The position numbers and the translations under genes were made by a program. Positions 4,069-6,626 of a stretch of DNA of 6,626 nt are shown piece after piece. The notes beneath the pieces are model-generated. The model ran no database searches, was not told the origin of the DNA, and worked only from the letters and a program-made list of their open reading frames with translations. This DNA is from an uncultured Gemmatimonadota bacterium (GTDB lineage Bacteria > Gemmatimonadota > Gemmatimonadetes > Gemmatimonadales > GWC2-71-9). The DNA lies in the NCBI GenBank assembly GCA_913009915.1, contig CAJVYZ010000162.1, forward strand, positions 1-6,626, in the 5' to 3' direction. The first letter of the stretch is position 1; each line of letters begins with the position of its first letter.

Positions 4069-6626
4069 ATGCTCGCTGGCTCCTCCATCCGTATCGTCAA
4101 CGCCCGGCTGCACAACCTCAAAGGCGTGACGGTCGATCTCCCGCACCGCCAGCTGATCGTGATCACCGGCCCTTCGGGGTCCGGCAAGAGCAGCTTGGCG
4201 TTCGATACCCTCTATGCCGAGGGCCAGCGGCGCTACATCCAATCCCTGTCCACCTACGCCAAGCAGTTCCTGGAGCGAGTGGCCAAGCCGCCGGTCGACC
4301 TGCTCGAGGGATTGGCCCCGGCGGTCGCCATCGAACAGCGCAACCCAGCCGTTTCCAGCCGGTCCACCGTGGGCACCGCCACGGAAGTGTACGATTTCAT
4401 GCGGCTCCTGTGGGCCCGGGTGGGCACCACATGGTGCCGGCGCTGCGGAGAACTGGTCCGGCGGGACACGCCGCAAGCCGCGGCCACGGCGACGCTGGAG
4501 ACGATTACCGGGAGGTTTCAGGTGACCTTCCCGCTGCCCGAGGCGGCTCGCGGAAATCACGACACGGTGGTGGAGAATCTCCTGGCACTGGGATTCGTGC
4601 GGGCGATCATCGACGGCACGGCAGAGCGCCTGGAGTCCCTCCCCAAGAAACTCGACCTGTCGCGGGCCGGGGAGGTCCTGGTGGTGGTGGACCGGCTGAG
4701 CACCGGCGCCGCCGCTCGGGGACGGCTGGTCGAGGCCGTGGCGACGGCGTTTCAGGAAGGCGAAGGGATCGCCCTGGTGCTCCACGATGGGGGCCGGTTA
4801 CGGTTTACCGAAACGCCGGCCTGCAGCGCCTGCGACACTCCGGCCGTGGCCCCCCGTCCCGCTCTGTTCTCGTTCAACAATCCGCAGGGAGCCTGCAACG
4901 CCTGCAACGGATTCGGCGCGGTACTGGAGTACCACGAATCCCTCATCGTGCCCGATCCCGAACGGTCCCTGGCCGACGGCGCCATCGATCCGTGGACCAA
5001 GCCGCGTTACGGCGCCCGGCGGCGGCTCCTGCTGAAGACCGCCGAAGCCCTGGGACTCGACAGCAGGAAGGCTTGGCGCCGCTTGCCGGCCAAGGGCCGC
5101 CACCAGTTGCTGCACGGCAAGCACGGCCGCTACCAAGGCATCTTCCCGTTCCTTGGCCGCCTGGAGAAGAAGCGTTACAAGCAATACGTTCGTATATTCC
5201 TGCGCCAATACCAGCTGGCCACCAGGTGTCCGGAGTGTGACGGCGCCCGTCTCAACGAACACGCCCTGGCCGTGGCGTTGGACGGTAAGTCGATCGCCCA
5301 AGTGGCCGCCTGGCCCATCGACCAAATCCACCGGTGGCTGGAACAGTTGCACCTCACCGACCACCAACGCCACGTCGCCCAGTTGATCCTGCAGCAGCTG
5401 GAGAGCCGGCTGTCGTTCCTGGGCGACGTCGGGCTGGGGTATCTGTCGCTCGATCGCCAGACGCGCACCCTGTCGGGGGGTGAGGCCCAGCGGATCGCCT
5501 TGGCCAATGCCCTCGGATCCCAGCTGGTCGATACGCTGTACGTGCTGGACGAGCCATCCGTTGGCCTGCACCCCCGCGACATCGACCGGCTGCTGGGCCT
5601 GATGCGGCGCCTGCGCGATTTCGGCAACACGGTCGTGGTGGTGGAGCACGACCTGGCCACGATCCGGGAAGCGGATTTCATGGTCGAGTTGGGCCCCGGA
5701 GCGGGGGAACACGGCGGCACGGTGGTGTACGCCGGCCACCCGGCCGGGGTAACGGAGACGCTGACCGGCGATTATTTATCCGGGCGGAAGCGGATAGGTG
5801 TCCCCAGCGCGCGCCGGCCCACCGGACCACAGTGGCTTCAGATTCGGGGGGCCCGGCTCCACAATCTCGCCGGCGTGAACGTCGACATCCCCCTGCGAAC
5901 CCTGACGGCGGTGACCGGGGTCTCGGGCTCGGGCAAGAGTACCCTGCTGCACGAGGTTCTCTATCGCAACCTGTCGGCCGCGCTGACCGGATCGCACGGC
6001 GCCAAGGCTCATCTGGGAGAGGCGGTGGGCGAGGTCGACGCCATCATGGGCTGGGAGCAGCTCGAGGCCGTGGTGATGATCGACCAGTCGCCCATAGGGC
6101 GCTCACCCCGGTCGAACCCCGTCACCTACGTGAAGGGGTTCGACGACATCAGGGGACTGTTCGCTCAGCAGCCGCTGGCCAGGGAACGGCGCTACAAGGC
6201 ATCGACATTCTCTTTCAATCTGCGCGGGGGCCGGTGCGAGACCTGCGAGGGAGCCGGACACGTACGGGTAGAGATGGTGTTCATGGCCGACGTGTTCGTG
6301 CCCTGTGATGCGTGCGGCGGGATGCGCTACAAGCCCGAGGTGCTGGAGGTGAAGATCAAGGGGTGCTCCATTCACGACGTCCTGCAGTGGACCGTGGATG
6401 AAGCCATCGTACGGTTTCACCACCAGCCGAAACTGGGCACGGCGTTATGGCACCTGCAGCAGGTCGGGCTGGGATACCTGCGCCTGGGCCAGCCCGCAAC
6501 GACGCTGTCAGGCGGCGAGGCACAGCGGCTCAAGATCGCCCGGGAGCTGATTCAGGCGCGGAAGAAGTCGGGCGCCAAACTCTACATCCTCGACGAGCCG
6601 ACCACCGGTCTACACCTCGACGACGT
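4069..6626 (+). CDS. uvrA: UvrA, excinuclease ABC subunit A (3' end outside window)
   Basis: UvrA is the dimeric DNA-damage sensor of nucleotide excision repair; it loads UvrB using two ABC ATPase modules. About 852 residues are visible. First module: Walker [10 protein letters not shown] (34-42), the [19 protein letters not shown] stretch characteristic of UvrA, zinc site C252-X2-C255-X20-C276-X2-C279, signature LSGGEAQR (468-475) and Walker [12 protein letters not shown] (D494, E495). Second module: Walker [10 protein letters not shown] (617-625), zinc site C723-X2-C726-X19-C746-X2-C749, signature LSGGEAQR (813-820) and Walker [12 protein letters not shown] (D842, E843). Spacing and zinc-site positions resemble E. 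coli UvrA (about 940 residues), so only the final H-loop region and C-terminus should be missing. No frameshift or lost key residue is seen. The ATG at 4069 places the conserved [13 protein letters not shown] immediately after it. No Shine-Dalgarno precedes it; the leader ends CCTTCCTTC. No LexA-like operator was recognised. Confidence 0.97.
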   Translation, partial: MLAGSSIRIVNARLHNLKGVTVDLPHRQLIVITGPSGSGKSSLAFDTLYAEGQRRYIQSLSTYAKQFLERVAKPPVDLLEGLAPAVAIEQRNPAVSSRSTVGTATEVYDFMRLLWARVGTTWCRRCGELVRRDTPQAAATATLETITGRFQVTFPLPEAARGNHDTVVENLLALGFVRAIIDGTAERLESLPKKLDLSRAGEVLVVVDRLSTGAAARGRLVEAVATAFQEGEGIALVLHDGGRLRFTETPACSACDTPAVAPRPALFSFNNPQGACNACNGFGAVLEYHESLIVPDPERSLADGAIDPWTKPRYGARRRLLLKTAEALGLDSRKAWRRLPAKGRHQLLHGKHGRYQGIFPFLGRLEKKRYKQYVRIFLRQYQLATRCPECDGARLNEHALAVALDGKSIAQVAAWPIDQIHRWLEQLHLTDHQRHVAQLILQQLESRLSFLGDVGLGYLSLDRQTRTLSGGEAQRIALANALGSQLVDTLYVLDEPSVGLHPRDIDRLLGLMRRLRDFGNTVVVVEHDLATIREADFMVELGPGAGEHGGTVVYAGHPAGVTETLTGDYLSGRKRIGVPSARRPTGPQWLQIRGARLHNLAGVNVDIPLRTLTAVTGVSGSGKSTLLHEVLYRNLSAALTGSHGAKAHLGEAVGEVDAIMGWEQLEAVVMIDQSPIGRSPRSNPVTYVKGFDDIRGLFAQQPLARERRYKASTFSFNLRGGRCETCEGAGHVRVEMVFMADVFVPCDACGGMRYKPEVLEVKIKGCSIHDVLQWTVDEAIVRFHHQPKLGTALWHLQQVGLGYLRLGQPATTLSGGEAQRLKIARELIQARKKSGAKLYILDEPTTGLHLDD

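Larger units (their letters stand above)
3926..4071. repeat. Inverted 12-base motif at both divergent start codons
   Basis: CATGAAGGAGGG at 3926-3937 and the reverse complement of 4060-4071 (CATGAAGGAAGG) agree at 11 of 12 positions. Each includes the start codon of its gene, so both mRNAs begin translation right after a CCTCCTTC or CCTTCCTTC pyrimidine run instead of a Shine-Dalgarno. This could be a shared regulatory half-site pair, a shared initiation context, or coincidence. Confidence 0.35.

Noticed and set aside
3959..4129. Small plus-strand ORF of 56 codons (Gly/Ser-rich) across the G-tract region, with AAGGAGGG upstream at 3930-3937
   Set aside because: The Shine-Dalgarno-like sequence is 21 bases from the ATG, too far. 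The product is just the translated repeat array and it runs out of frame into uvrA.
4410..5240. Plus-strand open frame of 276 codons overlapping uvrA in another frame
   Set aside because: Its product is rich in Arg and Gly without any domain, while the uvrA frame over the same bases carries conserved motifs.
4798..5739. Minus-strand open frame of 313 codons inside uvrA
   Set aside because: It lies wholly opposite uvrA, whose motifs and zinc sites are intact throughout; the composition is that of a codon-bias shadow.

Overview
The window comes from a GC-rich bacterial chromosome; the sampled 60-base line 5401-5460 inside uvrA is about 68% G+C. The genes are compact and mostly lack strong Shine-Dalgarno sequences. 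Gene content (a bacterial UvrA, a PP2C-type phosphatase, FHA domains and an LPG-synthase-like membrane protein) does not fix a phylum. A soil or deep-branching high-GC lineage is a guess only.

Layout, left to right. (1) 1-264 is the 3' end of an unrecognised plus-strand gene whose first 120 bases are only about 48% G+C. A second frame with coding-like composition continues to 398 and may be its frameshifted tail. (2) 265-528 has no convincing gene, only two short inverted repeats. (3) 529-2746 is a minus-strand pair: a three-FHA-domain, C-terminally membrane-anchored protein, followed 7 bases later by a PP2C-family Ser/Thr phosphatase. (4) Upstream of that pair on the same strand, after a 78-base gap, is a polytopic membrane protein of the LPG-synthase TM / YbhN (UPF0104) family. 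(5) A 140-base divergent spacer (3929-4068) carries a dense run of G-tracts and short tandem repeats. (6) uvrA starts at 4069 on the plus strand and runs off the right edge, with about 852 residues visible.

How the genes work together. The FHA protein and the phosphatase look like the reader and eraser of a Hanks-type Ser/Thr phosphorylation circuit; no kinase is in the window. The FHA protein would sit at the inner face of the membrane. Its linker carries a duplicated 29-residue segment with a Thr-Met-Met-Gly core, which could be a phosphorylation or docking site. The YbhN-like protein may be co-transcribed, but no functional link is visible. UvrA is housekeeping nucleotide excision repair and is transcribed divergently.

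No wholly new system is evident. The least ordinary items are a G10 tract in the FHA gene at which loss of one base would fuse it in frame to the phosphatase, the duplicated linker motif, and the G-rich divergent spacer with matching inverted sequences at both start codons.
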